Below, in pieces: positions 18,577 through 25,965 of a DNA stretch of 36,603 bases. The notes below the pieces were generated by a model, which did not search any database, was not told where the DNA came from, and saw only the letters and a program-made list of their open reading frames with translations. The position numbers were made by a program, and so were the translations under genes. This DNA comes from an uncultured Clostridia bacterium (GTDB lineage Bacteria; Bacillota; Clostridia; Oscillospirales; Acutalibacteraceae). Positions within the stretch are counted from its first letter, which is position 1, and each line of letters begins with the position of its first letter. The stretch covers positions 1 through 36,603 of the forward strand of contig CAMMRL010000023.1 in NCBI GenBank assembly GCA_946499275.1. Direction: 5' to 3'.

Positions 18577-19023
18577 ATGAATCAAAACAGATTTGGCAAC
18601 CGTAATCAGGAAATAAGGGATTGCGGGCCAGAACCATTTATTGTAAACATGGATCATTTGGCAAAAATGAATCCCAACTACCGCACTGCGTTGTGGACTG
18701 GTGAACATCTACAAGTAACCTTGATGAGTATTCCGGTCGGCGGTGATATTGGGGTGGAAATGCATGATCATATTGATCAGTTCATACGGATTGAAGACGG
18801 ACATGCGCTGGTTAAGATGGGAAAATGCAAGGATCATCTGGACTGTCAGCAGAGAGTAAACAGTAACTTTGCCATTCTTGTTCCGGCGTGCACATGGCAT
18901 AATATTATCAACATTGGTTGTACGCCGCTTAAGTTGTATTCTGTTTATGCGCCGCCAAAACATCCCTTTGGAACGGTTCATAGAACCAAGGAAGAAGCAC
19001 AATGTGCTGAAAAGCATAAATAA
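18577..19023 (+). CDS. Cupin domain protein
   Basis: The 148-residue protein is a single-domain cupin. Motif 1 is seen in VEMHDHIDQFIRIEDGHALV (about residues 66-85), with two histidines for metal binding followed by the usual strand. Motif 2 is AILVPACTWHNIINIG (about 107-122), with the third histidine. The end LYSVYAPPKHPFGTVHRTKE matches a common clostridial cupin group whose function is not established; relatives include isomerases and dioxygenases. An AGAGGTG site precedes the ATG. It is monocistronic, ending at the hairpin at 19032. Cupins of this group are often acquired on islands. Confidence 0.85.
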   Translation: MNQNRFGNRNQEIRDCGPEPFIVNMDHLAKMNPNYRTALWTGEHLQVTLMSIPVGGDIGVEMHDHIDQFIRIEDGHALVKMGKCKDHLDCQQRVNSNFAILVPACTWHNIINIGCTPLKLYSVYAPPKHPFGTVHRTKEEAQCAEKHK

Positions 19024-19031
19024 TGAAAGAC

Positions 19032-19080
19032 GCCATTATGATCTAACCTTTTTAGGTTCGAAAATAATGGCATCTTTTTT
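19032..19080 (+). terminator. Terminator of the cupin gene
   Basis: GCCATTAT (19032-19039) pairs with ATAATGGC (19064-19071) around an inner AACC...GGTT hairpin, then a T7 run (19074-19080). It lies between convergent genes. Confidence 0.8.
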
Positions 19081-19089
19081 ACCCAAAAT

Positions 19090-19941
19090 TCATCGTTTGT
19101 ATTCATATTCAAAGGATGCCTTTGAAGTTTCAAACGAAAAAAGGGTGTGGACTCCCTGATGAAAGCAATAGGATGCGCGGCAGGAAGCACTCTCATGAAT
19201 GGTTCGATTCATCATGCCGCTTACGGGTGCAAGCAAAGGGTGCGTATGTTTTTCAATCAGTTTTACCCTCAAGGCCATAGTATCTTGGCATATTATGATT
19301 TCCCCATTTTCAATTTTGACTGCTTTTGCTCCGAGATAGGTGGCGAGCCTGTACTCCTTTCCCTGCCATTGAATGACCGCGATCACTCCGGTAAAATGAA
19401 AAAGTCCGAATGGAATATCCGCTACACTGAGCATTAAGGAACCGCCGTTAAAATGACATTGAGTCCATGCATACTCCTTTGGAAAGGAATAACCCCGATC
19501 CCCTTCGATGTAACCAGCTCCGTTGTCAAAGTGATAATGGGTTCCATTGATATGGAAATCCCCTGTAACGGTGTGTTTCATGCTCAAAACGCTATGTTGG
19601 CATTCCATAAAAGGAAGATAATGAAACGGTCCCATAATATCATACCGAATGGGGGAAAATGCTCCAAATCGAACAGACCCTGTGGCAGAACAGTTTGATG
19701 TATGCAAACATAGCTTAATTCCATTTTGACCAAAGTAATTGTCTGCGGCTTGAATATGGAAATTTTGTTTTTGTTTATGAAAGTCATGGTAGGGAAGTTC
19801 AATATTCCAAGCACCTTCATCTGTAATCAACTGGATAGAACTTGATTTCGTTTTCTTGGATATGTGGATAGCGGGAATCACCGCCAATGTTTGTGTATCA
19901 GACTGGCATTTCAAATACCATCCGCAGAAATAATCGCGCAT
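19090..19941 (-). CDS. Tocopherol cyclase family protein
   Basis: The 283-residue protein matches the tocopherol-cyclase-like family (Pfam Tocopherol_cycl). It has the opening YFCGWYLKC, the central RYDIMGPFHYLPFMECQHSV and SMKHTVTGDFHING, the highly conserved GAGYIEGDRGYSFPKEYAWT, and a C-terminal TYLGAKA followed by LLAPVSGMMNRTIHES. Plant members close the chroman ring of vitamin E; bacterial members in anaerobes have no known tocopherol pathway and their role is unknown. No signal peptide is visible. An AAGGATG site precedes the ATG. Its neighbour on the opposite strand is the cupin, with facing 3' ends. No prenyl- or methyltransferase is nearby, so true tocopherol synthesis is unlikely. 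Confidence 0.88.
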   Translation of the reverse strand: MRDYFCGWYLKCQSDTQTLAVIPAIHISKKTKSSSIQLITDEGAWNIELPYHDFHKQKQNFHIQAADNYFGQNGIKLCLHTSNCSATGSVRFGAFSPIRYDIMGPFHYLPFMECQHSVLSMKHTVTGDFHINGTHYHFDNGAGYIEGDRGYSFPKEYAWTQCHFNGGSLMLSVADIPFGLFHFTGVIAVIQWQGKEYRLATYLGAKAVKIENGEIIICQDTMALRVKLIEKHTHPLLAPVSGMMNRTIHESASCRASYCFHQGVHTLFSFETSKASFEYEYKR

Positions 19942-20120
19942 AGATCAAACATCCTTTATACTCTTTTCCATTATTTTTGGCTCTCGTATTTCCGTTATTC
20001 AACGTAAGTGAAAAAATGATCTTCTGGATAATTTTAATTGTTCTGGCGAATAGCATTGATTATTTAATAGATTCTGAAAGCATCATCATGGGTTATATAC
20101 CTTCAGGAGGCAAGCAATAA

Positions 20121-20159
20121 AAAATATGAGAGCAGCCAATTTGACTGCTCTCATATTTT
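20121..20159. terminator. Symmetric 15-bp terminator hairpin
   Basis: AAAATATGAGAGCAG (20121-20135) pairs perfectly with 20145-20159 across a 9-nt loop. The A-rich and T-rich ends allow termination in both directions. It separates the promoter region of the tocopherol-cyclase gene from the permease leader. Confidence 0.75.
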
Positions 20160-20484
20160 AACTTTTGTTATGACACCTTATCATTTGCCAAATCTCCTTT
20201 TGTTCGTTATAATAAATTTTATAGGGACTCGCATCTTTAATTTTTTGAAATAGGACCGAAAAAGACCAGCAGATAAACTGACAGTAAAAACGGTCAACTA
20301 TGACAATCGCTGAAAGCGATGTAATAAAAAAACCTACTCTTTGCGTGGGATTTTTTATCTGTTCTTCTGCTGAAGTATTTTTTGCCACTACACATCCGTA
20401 TTGTCTGTTTGCAACCGTATGAGGGAGAGCCTTCAACTCCCATCCATTTTTCTCGCGGCTAAAATTACTTTTTAAAGTAGGCAT
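20158..20484 (-). CDS. Doubtful short ORF antisense to the permease leader
   Basis: A 108-residue frame opposite the permease leader. It has no ribosome binding site before its ATG, and its start is 7 nt from the divergent permease start. It contains one possible hydrophobic segment (FFITSLSAIVIVD) and ends against the symmetric terminator. I recognise no domain. Because the same DNA holds a plus-strand promoter and hairpins, it may be non-coding, or a piece of a dispersed element. Confidence 0.2.
   Translation of the reverse strand: MPTLKSNFSREKNGWELKALPHTVANRQYGCVVAKNTSAEEQIKNPTQRVGFFITSLSAIVIVDRFYCQFICWSFSVLFQKIKDASPYKIYYNEQKEIWQMIRCHNKS
20185..20213 (+). promoter_or_regulatory. Promoter of the permease leader
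   Basis: TTGCCA (20185-20190), a 17-nt spacer and TATAAT (20208-20213). It implies an unusually long 270-nt leader before the permease start codon. Confidence 0.65.
20254..20358 (+). promoter_or_regulatory. Structured leader with attenuator-like hairpin
   Basis: Downstream of the promoter the RNA can form GACCG (20254-20258) with CGGTC (20291-20295), then a hairpin ATCGCT-GAA-AGCGAT (20306-20320), then a 13-bp stem with one mismatch (20324-20337 with 20345-20358) whose outer part is A6/T6. The last stem resembles an intrinsic terminator, so the leader could be a regulated attenuator. It does not match the fluoride, guanidine or other riboswitch consensus I know. The stems would also form on the opposite strand. 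Confidence 0.4.
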
Positions 20485-20490
20485 GGGTAT

Positions 20491-21621
20491 ATGTCATATC
20501 AACTTGCAAAAAAATGTTTTTTATTTTTTAAAAAAGAAACGGTTTTCTGTATTTCCGTTATCTTGGCATTATTATCTTGCTTGTTTGTTCCTCCCGGCAT
20601 CGCCTATTTTTCATATATTGACTGGAACACTTTAACCCTTCTGTTCAGTTTAATGGCCGTTATGAAAGGTTTGCAGAAAGCCAACTTTTTTGTATGTATG
20701 GCGAACCTTTTCCTGAAAAAAATCAAGACGACGCGGACGATGTTATTTGTTCTGGTTTTTTTGCCTTTCCTATGCAGTATGGTTATTACAAATGACGTTG
20801 CTTTAATTGTTTTTGTCCCGTTTGGCCTTACCATATTGCGAATGGTGGGTCAAGAACATCTCATGGTGCCCCAGGTAGTTCTGCAAACAATCGCCGCAAA
20901 CCTCGGCAGTATGCTGACGCCCATGGGAAACCCCCAAAATCTTTACTTATACAACAAATCGGAGATGGGGATTGGCGAATTTTGCGGTCTGATGTTTCCC
21001 TATGCCCTTGCCGCCGCCGCATGTTTGGCCATTGCGATTCTTTGCATAAAGCCGGTTTGCATTTCCAGCATTTCCATATCCGCCAAAACAGGAAACAAGA
21101 AAGCTCTACTGGGCTATGCCGCGGGATTTTTATTGTGCCTTTTTGGGGTCTTCAAAATGCTGCCCCCTGTTGTTATTGCAGCCGTCGTGGCAGTTGCTCT
21201 ACTGTTTTTGGATCGAAGGCTTTTGAGATCAATCGACTACTCTCTGCTGGGAACTTTTTTTGCTTTTTTCATTTTCGTCGGAAATATCGTCAAAATGGAA
21301 GGAATTCAAAATTTTCTGGTTTCCGCTTTGGAAGGTCGCGTTGAGGTGGTCTCGGTTTTGGCCAGTCAGATCATCAGTAATGTGCCGGCCGCTTTATTGC
21401 TATCAGGATTCACCTCCCAATGGCAGGGCTTAATCATCGGCTGCAATTTGGGGGGCTTGGGGACTTTAATCGCTTCCATGGCAAGCCTGATTTCCTATAA
21501 AATGGTGGTAAAAGAATATCCGCAACAGCGAAAGCTGTACTTTCGACACTTTACCCTCCTCAATATTTGTTTTTTGATCTTCTTGTTTTTGCTATATACT
21601 CTGCTACAAAATCCAAACTGA
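20491..21621 (+). CDS. ArsB/NhaD/SLC13-type permease
   Basis: The 376-residue protein has about ten membrane helices and belongs to the ion transporter superfamily that includes ArsB, NhaD and the SLC13/DASS anion symporters. Typical marks are FLCSMVITNDVALIVFVPFG (about 90-110), the re-entrant-loop motif NLGSMLTPMGNPQNLYLY (about 145-163) and a second loop SQIISNVPAALLLSGF (about 285-300). It is somewhat shorter than ArsB. The ribosome binding site is weak, fitting control by the long leader. The transported ion cannot be deduced; no arsenic genes are nearby. It sits at the right end of the island. Confidence 0.85.
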   Translation: MSYQLAKKCFLFFKKETVFCISVILALLSCLFVPPGIAYFSYIDWNTLTLLFSLMAVMKGLQKANFFVCMANLFLKKIKTTRTMLFVLVFLPFLCSMVITNDVALIVFVPFGLTILRMVGQEHLMVPQVVLQTIAANLGSMLTPMGNPQNLYLYNKSEMGIGEFCGLMFPYALAAAACLAIAILCIKPVCISSISISAKTGNKKALLGYAAGFLLCLFGVFKMLPPVVIAAVVAVALLFLDRRLLRSIDYSLLGTFFAFFIFVGNIVKMEGIQNFLVSALEGRVEVVSVLASQIISNVPAALLLSGFTSQWQGLIIGCNLGGLGTLIASMASLISYKMVVKEYPQQRKLYFRHFTLLNICFLIFLFLLYTLLQNPN

Positions 21622-21654
21622 GTCTGGATGTCATCTGCGTCTGGACTCTTTTTT
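21620..21654 (+). terminator. Terminator overlapping the permease stop codon
   Basis: An 11-bp stem including three G-U wobbles (21620-21630 with 21638-21648), a 7-nt loop and a T6 tract. The stem starts within the TGA stop codon. Confidence 0.8.
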
Positions 21655-21791
21655 CTGAGCAAGGTGCTCATGCCGGGAGCGGCATCTGAAGTGTCAACCC
21701 CTTCTACAGGGACTGTTTTATGGCGATCTATGATTATACTCTTTTTAAAATCCGAATCCGGCAGGCTATAAGTGATAGGTAGCCGCCGCGG

Positions 21792-21820
21792 TTCCCAAGA
21801 GGGAAAAAATATGGTATAAT
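21792..21820 (+). promoter_or_regulatory. Extended -10 promoter for the DUF4317 gene
   Basis: TGG-TATAAT (-10 at 21815-21820) carries an extended TGn. The -35 position holds only TTCCCA (21792-21797), which the extended -10 can compensate. This is the first element in GC-rich DNA after the island. Confidence 0.55.
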
Positions 21821-21878
21821 GCCGCCGTATACCACCGGTGCCTGCCGGTGGAATCCCTGCAAGAGATTGGATGAGGAC

Positions 21879-23009
21879 ATGAACGAAAAGGAAGTGGCGG
21901 AAATCCGCCGGCGGTTTAAGCCGGAAAAAAGCAACATCACCCATATCCGCGGGTGCTACGTCAACGAAAAGCGGGAGATCGTGTCGGAATTCGACCAGTC
22001 GATCGCCATGATGCCGCAGGAAGAAGCGGAGAAGATGCTGGCGACCCTCAAGCGAACCCTGTCCGGCACCCTGGGGAAGAACCTGATCGACATCATCTTT
22101 GCCACCAAGCAGGTGCTGGACAGCGAGGAGCACGGGCTGCTCATGGCGCTGCGCGGTTCTTCTCTGAACGACCAGGGGATTGTCGAAGCATTCTACCAGC
22201 GGGTGATCCAGGCGGTGGATATGGAAGGGCAATACCTGATCCTGCTGGCCTTCGACACCTATGACGTGCCGTACCGCTCCCGGGACGGGGAGCGGCAGGA
22301 CGACGCGTCCACCGAGGTTTTCTCTTATATCCTGTGCAGTCTTTGCCCGGTGAAGGCAACCAAGCCCGCGCTTTGCTACGACGTGCCGGAGAACGTATTC
22401 CGCAGCGCGAAGGCAGACTGGCTGGTGTCCCCGCCGGAGCTCGGTTTCCTGTTCCCCGCCTTTGACGACCGGAGCGCCAACATATATAACGCCCTGTACT
22501 ATACGCGGGATATCACGGAAAGCCACCAGGAGTTTGTGGACGCCGTCTTCCACACCGAAATTCCCCTTCCCGCTGCGGCGCAGAAGGAAGCGTTTGAGTC
22601 GATGCTGAGCGATACACTGGACGACGAATGCAATTTCGAAGTGGTGCAGGCGGTGCATGAACAGCTCTGCGGGATGATTGAAGAGCATAAGGCAAACAAG
22701 GAGACGGAACCGCTTACCGTGTCCAAGCGCACGGTGAAAAGCGTCTTGGAAGCCTGCGGCGTGTCGGAGGAACGGGTGACGGCGTTTGAGGAAAAATACG
22801 ACGAGGAATTCGGCGCCGACGCCGAGGTGCGCCCCCGCAATATCGTGGATACGAGACGGATGGAGGTCCGCACCCCCGACGTGACCATCCAGGTAAACCC
22901 GGAACGCAGCGACCTGATCGAGACCAGAATTATTAACGGCGCCAAGTATATCCTGATCCGGGCGGAAGGCGGCGTGGAGGTCAACGGCGTAGACATTCAT
23001 ATATCGTAA
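21879..23009 (+). CDS. DUF4317 domain protein
   Basis: The 376-residue cytosolic protein matches DUF4317, a family largely restricted to clostridia and without known function. Diagnostic stretches are VAEIRRRFKPEKSNITHIRG (about 5-25), the central AFDTYDVPYRSRDG and LVSPPELGFLFPAFDDRSAN, and a C-terminal beta domain with VTIQVNPERSDLIETRIING. The start is ATG 21879 after a GAGG site; the in-frame extension to 21819 begins at the promoter's -10 box and cannot be translated. It is monocistronic, flanked by its promoter and a hairpin. Confidence 0.85.
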   Translation: MNEKEVAEIRRRFKPEKSNITHIRGCYVNEKREIVSEFDQSIAMMPQEEAEKMLATLKRTLSGTLGKNLIDIIFATKQVLDSEEHGLLMALRGSSLNDQGIVEAFYQRVIQAVDMEGQYLILLAFDTYDVPYRSRDGERQDDASTEVFSYILCSLCPVKATKPALCYDVPENVFRSAKADWLVSPPELGFLFPAFDDRSANIYNALYYTRDITESHQEFVDAVFHTEIPLPAAAQKEAFESMLSDTLDDECNFEVVQAVHEQLCGMIEEHKANKETEPLTVSKRTVKSVLEACGVSEERVTAFEEKYDEEFGADAEVRPRNIVDTRRMEVRTPDVTIQVNPERSDLIETRIINGAKYILIRAEGGVEVNGVDIHIS

Positions 23010-23010
23010 G

Positions 23011-23029
23011 AAACCGGTGGCGATGCACA
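23011..23029 (+). repeat. Left copy of a 19-nt repeat flanking a gene cassette
   Basis: AAACCGGTGGCGATGCACA here recurs at 24765-24783 with one change (T to C at the eighth base). The two copies bracket the secreted/membrane gene pair. Each copy is also the 5' part of a hairpin following a gene. Confidence 0.7.
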
Positions 23030-23039
23030 AGGCATCGCC
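23019..23039 (+). terminator. Hairpin after the DUF4317 gene
   Basis: GGCGATGC (23019-23026) pairs perfectly with GCATCGCC (23032-23039) across a 5-nt loop. The following GCCGAATTTAT is only mildly T-rich. Confidence 0.55.
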
Positions 23040-23080
23040 GCCGAATTTATATGATCATTATATTATTTAATAAAAAATAA

Positions 23081-23109
23081 TTGACATATAGATAAAGATG
23101 TGATATTTT
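23081..23109 (+). promoter_or_regulatory. Promoter of the secreted/membrane cassette
   Basis: TTGACA (23081-23086), a 17-nt spacer and TATTTT (23104-23109) in very AT-rich DNA. The start lies about 95 nt before the secreted-protein gene. That leader contains a six-codon mini-frame (23148-23165) behind AGGGGTG. Confidence 0.65.
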
Positions 23110-23207
23110 TGTTTTAACAATTATTATATGAGTAGGGGTGATTCCAATGATGAAATTAGTCTAAGGTACAATTGGTTAAAAATAAAAATGGAAAGAGAGG
23201 AATACAT

Positions 23208-24095
23208 ATGAAAACAAAGCTGTTAAGTATTCTTTCCGGCATTTCTCTCATAACCAGTTTATTCCTGGGCGGAATCTCTGTGGGGGCGGAACAGCCGGCC
23301 GATGCGTCCCAAATGAGCAAAGTGGAATTTGCGGAGTATTGCGACCGCCTGAACGCCCAAAAGGGCAGGCAGAGGTCGGCGGGGCTGACGGATGAAGAGG
23401 TTACAAAGCTTCTGTACAACTATTCCTTTTCAACCGGAGATACCAAGCAATCGTATGAAAAACAGTTGAATGACGCAGGGTTTTATATTTATAAGTCGTC
23501 GGAAAATTCGATTTCAACAAGGTCAACCAGCAATAAGGTAGAGCTGGAAGCTTGCAGCATCGTATACGGCAGCGATAAAAATTGGAGGATATACGGCGGC
23601 GGCTCTTGGTTGAGTTATCTTGGTTATAAACATGATTTGCCCGGATTTGCCTGGTTCCCATCGGTAGGGGATAAAAAGAACGTTGGCGGATTGGATGCGG
23701 TCGGCATCACCATCGTTAACCAGAGCGGTACTACGCCGGATCTGGTCAGGGCGTTTGCGTATATTCATGACGATCATGGCCATGAAGAGTATTATTACAA
23801 TGCGGCAAACGAGAACCATAAAGACGGCGTTATTTTTGAATATCAGGATTACCAGAGATGCCTGACATCCGGATTCACCTATACCTCTTCGTATATGGGG
23901 CATGGATTTTCCGCTACCGCCATCTATGACAGTTCCTTTGCCAAGTGGAACGGGCAGTGCAGGCCGATGTATACGCATACTTGGGATAAAGGGAACATAA
24001 GTGGCATAACGGTGGGCAATAGCGGAATTAGCGTGTCCGTCAATAATAAAGATTATGGCTGGACATCTTACGGGACGAAAACCGTTAGTTTCTAA
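23208..24095 (+). CDS. Secreted protein of unknown function
   Basis: The 295-residue protein begins with a clear signal peptide (MKTKLLSILSGISLITSLFL, likely cut after VGA near residue 27), so it is exported. A helical segment to about residue 95 (rich in E, K, N, Q) may be a pro-region. The rest looks all-beta, rich in aromatic residues, Gly and Ser (IYGGGSWLSYLGYKHDLPGF, HDDHGHEEYYYNAANENH), with only a few cysteines. I recognise no family. The start is ATG 23208 with AGAGAGG upstream. Base composition is lower in GC than its neighbours. The membrane protein gene follows 45 nt later; the pair may be an effector or toxin with a partner, but nothing proves it. Confidence 0.75.
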   Translation: MKTKLLSILSGISLITSLFLGGISVGAEQPADASQMSKVEFAEYCDRLNAQKGRQRSAGLTDEEVTKLLYNYSFSTGDTKQSYEKQLNDAGFYIYKSSENSISTRSTSNKVELEACSIVYGSDKNWRIYGGGSWLSYLGYKHDLPGFAWFPSVGDKKNVGGLDAVGITIVNQSGTTPDLVRAFAYIHDDHGHEEYYYNAANENHKDGVIFEYQDYQRCLTSGFTYTSSYMGHGFSATAIYDSSFAKWNGQCRPMYTHTWDKGNISGITVGNSGISVSVNNKDYGWTSYGTKTVSF

Positions 24096-24140
24096 ATAGC
24101 CGGAAACAGTTGGAATCAATTGGGAAAGGGAGGGCGGAGC

Positions 24141-24746
24141 ATGGACATCCGACAGGGGGCGGAAAACCGCAAGAAAATGGTTCTCCATTTGCTACATATT
24201 TTGCTCCATGTAGCGGGTATCCTTCTGGTTCTGTCTTATGTCCTCCATTATTTCGGGGTGGTTGCTTATCTTGTCGATGGCGTACAGGCCAAGATCAATA
24301 ACCCCTGCCGCTACAATCATAGAGAATCCACCGAGCTAATAGAGGTGGATTTTACGATCCCCCTGGATGATTGGGACAGATGCATTGGTCAGGCCATTTA
24401 TGAAAAGGACGGGCGGTCCATTGTGATCGACGAATTGTATTATAATGAAGACGGGGTCACGAATCGTTATCTGTGCGCGTCCCTCCGCTGCACCAGCGAC
24501 AACGGGTTTCAGTCGGCGTCGTATTACACGCCGCGTTCGGACAAAGGCATCGTTGGCTGGAGCCGTTGGCGGGGGGAGGAACAGACGATGGATCTCCGGT
24601 CCGAGCAAAGCGGCGGCGGCCGGGACTATATACTTTACCATATTTATGTGACGGAGGTCCCTTACGACGCGGATTTGTCGGGACAAACCGTTTCCTGTAC
24701 GCTGAAATACCTCACGCTGCACCGGTATAGCCGGAAAGAATGCTGA
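24141..24746 (+). CDS. Membrane-anchored protein of unknown function
   Basis: The 201-residue protein has one hydrophobic helix near its start (about residues 15-45, LLHILLHVAGILLVLSYVLH) and a C-terminal domain of about 150 residues. The latter is probably extracytoplasmic and rich in beta strands (LIEVDFTIPLDDWDRCIGQ, DYILYHIYVTEVPYDADLSG). GGGAGGG lies 6 nt before ATG 24141; ATG 24120 is in frame but less well placed. I do not recognise a family. It is in one transcript with the upstream secreted protein, which suggests an anchored partner, receptor or immunity-like role; this is speculation. Confidence 0.7.
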   Translation: MDIRQGAENRKKMVLHLLHILLHVAGILLVLSYVLHYFGVVAYLVDGVQAKINNPCRYNHRESTELIEVDFTIPLDDWDRCIGQAIYEKDGRSIVIDELYYNEDGVTNRYLCASLRCTSDNGFQSASYYTPRSDKGIVGWSRWRGEEQTMDLRSEQSGGGRDYILYHIYVTEVPYDADLSGQTVSCTLKYLTLHRYSRKEC

Positions 24747-24763
24747 GATATTCGCGCCCCTTA

Positions 24764-24802
24764 AAAACCGGCGGCGATGCACAGGTCTTCTCCTCCGGTT
24801 TT
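24764..24802. terminator. Bidirectional terminator between convergent genes
   Basis: AAAACCGGCGG (24764-24774) pairs with CCTCCGGTTTT (24792-24802) with a single mismatch. The T-rich ends on both strands suit termination of the membrane-protein gene (plus) and of the DUF2461 gene (minus). Confidence 0.65.
24765..24783 (+). repeat. Right copy of the 19-nt repeat
   Basis: Matches 23011-23029 at 18 of 19 positions. It forms the left arm and part of the loop of the terminator after the cassette. Confidence 0.7.
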
Positions 24803-24810
24803 CCATCCTT

Positions 24811-25533
24811 TTATATGGGATCCGATTCCCGGGACACGCCGTTTTCCATCCGGCTGAGCAGCTCCTGTTCGGTGACTTCGACCATCCGGCGGTAGGCTGG
24901 GGCAAGGGTGCGGAACGCCTGTTTCAGCGCGTCCACCAGGGCGGCGCTGCCGAAAAAGGAAGGATCCGGCTCAAACTTTTCAAAACCGATCGATTTGCGG
25001 TTGGCCAGCTCGTCCAGCAGCGGGGGAAGGCCGACCTTTTTCGGCCGGGCGTACCGGTCGCCCACGATTTCGAAACCGGCGTCCACGGCGGTCTGGGCCG
25101 CCTGAGTCCAGGCGCCGGGCTTTTCGTCGATACTGAGCCGGAGCTGCTGCATCAGGCGGGGCGGCGACCAGTAATAGCCCACCCCGTAGGTGCTGCCGCG
25201 TAGGGAAAAGTCGATGAAAAAGCCGGGTGCGCAATCATACGCTTTTTTATCCCGCAGAAAGCCGATCCACATGTTTTCCCGGTACATGGATTTATCGCGG
25301 GTATAGCGGTTGTCCCGGCGCACCCGGCTGATGGTGCCGTTGCTGTTCGGGTTCACAAGGATTTTGGGGTCGATCTCCTGTACAGTATCGGCCAGTTCCG
25401 CCACCAGTTCCCGCAGGGGAAGGAGCACACCTTCCCGGATCTGGGGCTTGTGCTCCTCGTAGAATACCTTGCTGTCGTTAAAACGGTTTTCCGCCAGCAG
25501 CCACATGGCTTCCTGGGTGATTCCGGTAAACAT
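24811..25533 (-). CDS. DUF2461 domain protein
   Basis: The 240-residue cytosolic protein matches DUF2461 (TIGR02453), a widespread family of unknown function. Marks are the N-terminal FLAxNxxxxWF-like region here read as LLAENRFNDSKVFYEEHKP, the central RVRRDNRYTRDKSMYRENMW, and FFIDFSLRGSTYGVGYYWSP. Length is normal for the clostridial version. GGGAGGAA lies before the ATG. It is expressed alone from a minus-strand promoter at 25579-25608. Confidence 0.88.
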   Translation of the reverse strand: MFTGITQEAMWLLAENRFNDSKVFYEEHKPQIREGVLLPLRELVAELADTVQEIDPKILVNPNSNGTISRVRRDNRYTRDKSMYRENMWIGFLRDKKAYDCAPGFFIDFSLRGSTYGVGYYWSPPRLMQQLRLSIDEKPGAWTQAAQTAVDAGFEIVGDRYARPKKVGLPPLLDELANRKSIGFEKFEPDPSFFGSAALVDALKQAFRTLAPAYRRMVEVTEQELLSRMENGVSRESDPI

Positions 25534-25578
25534 CGCGATTCCTCCCGCTTTGCCTATATTCGTCCCATTATATTTTCA

Positions 25579-25608
25579 ATTATACCATACAATGCTGTTC
25601 AGCCGCAA
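25579..25608 (-). promoter_or_regulatory. Promoter of the DUF2461 gene
   Basis: On the minus strand TTGCGG (25608-25603), an 18-nt spacer and TATAAT (25584-25579), about 45 nt before the start codon. Confidence 0.55.
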
Positions 25609-25863
25609 AGGATGGCCAATCGGAAAGGCCGGGCTGCGATCCGTTTATCACAAAGTATCGGAGTTTGCGCGGAGGGCAAACTCGGGGGGCGCAGCCGCGA
25701 AGGACGGGATGCCGTTAGGGTTGGACTGCGCCTATTGTACCACGAAACGCGCCGCAGGGGAAGGGCGGAACCGGGTAAGAGGAGGGGAAGACAGAAAGAC
25801 CGTCGGTTTGAAAGAGCCGGAAGGGAAAACCTTAATTTTTTTGTAAACCTTAGCCACGTGGGG

Positions 25864-25892
25864 TGGACAAGCCGGGTTTTCCCCGGTATACT
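25864..25892 (+). promoter_or_regulatory. Promoter of the CobU-like gene
   Basis: TGGACA (25864-25869), a 17-nt spacer and TATACT (25887-25892), about 70 nt before the start codon. Confidence 0.65.
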
Positions 25893-25965
25893 AAACTTAT
25901 AGAATTGCCGCCTAATTCCGAGCGGCAAAGCGGGCGATAACGGCCCGGAAAGGATGGCGTTTCCA

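Larger units (their letters stand above)
15867..21690. mobile_element. AT-rich genomic island behind tRNA-fMet
   Basis: Base composition drops sharply after the tRNA and returns to the GC-rich norm around 21.7 kb. Inside are a decayed serine recombinase, a metal exporter with a NiCo riboswitch, a cupin, a tocopherol-cyclase-family gene and an anion permease, each with its own promoters and terminators. The recombinase remnant next to a tRNA suggests integration, but I could not find a second copy of the tRNA 3' end near 21.7 kb. The boundaries are therefore compositional estimates, and accumulation from more than one transfer is possible. Confidence 0.55.
25534..25965. other. Divergent intergenic region
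   Basis: About 430 nt between the DUF2461 gene and the CobU-like gene. It holds outward-facing promoters and, between 25905 and 25928, a perfect 7-bp hairpin (TTGCCGC with GCGGCAA) just inside the CobU transcript, perhaps stabilising its 5' end. The middle part (25610-25860) shows open frames on both strands but no ribosome binding site or recognisable protein. No cobalamin riboswitch signature is present. Confidence 0.45.

Noticed and set aside
20220-20370. Fluoride, guanidine or yybP-type riboswitch before the permease
   Set aside because: None of their conserved motifs could be found; only generic hairpins are present.
21650-21880. Possible second attachment site (copy of the tRNA-fMet 3' end) at the right end of the island
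   Set aside because: No stretch resembling the T-arm or acceptor end of the tRNA was found there.
23148-23165. Mini-ORF of five codons plus stop behind AGGGGTG in the cassette leader
   Set aside because: Too short and without a run of regulatory codons or a terminator to support a leader-peptide attenuator.
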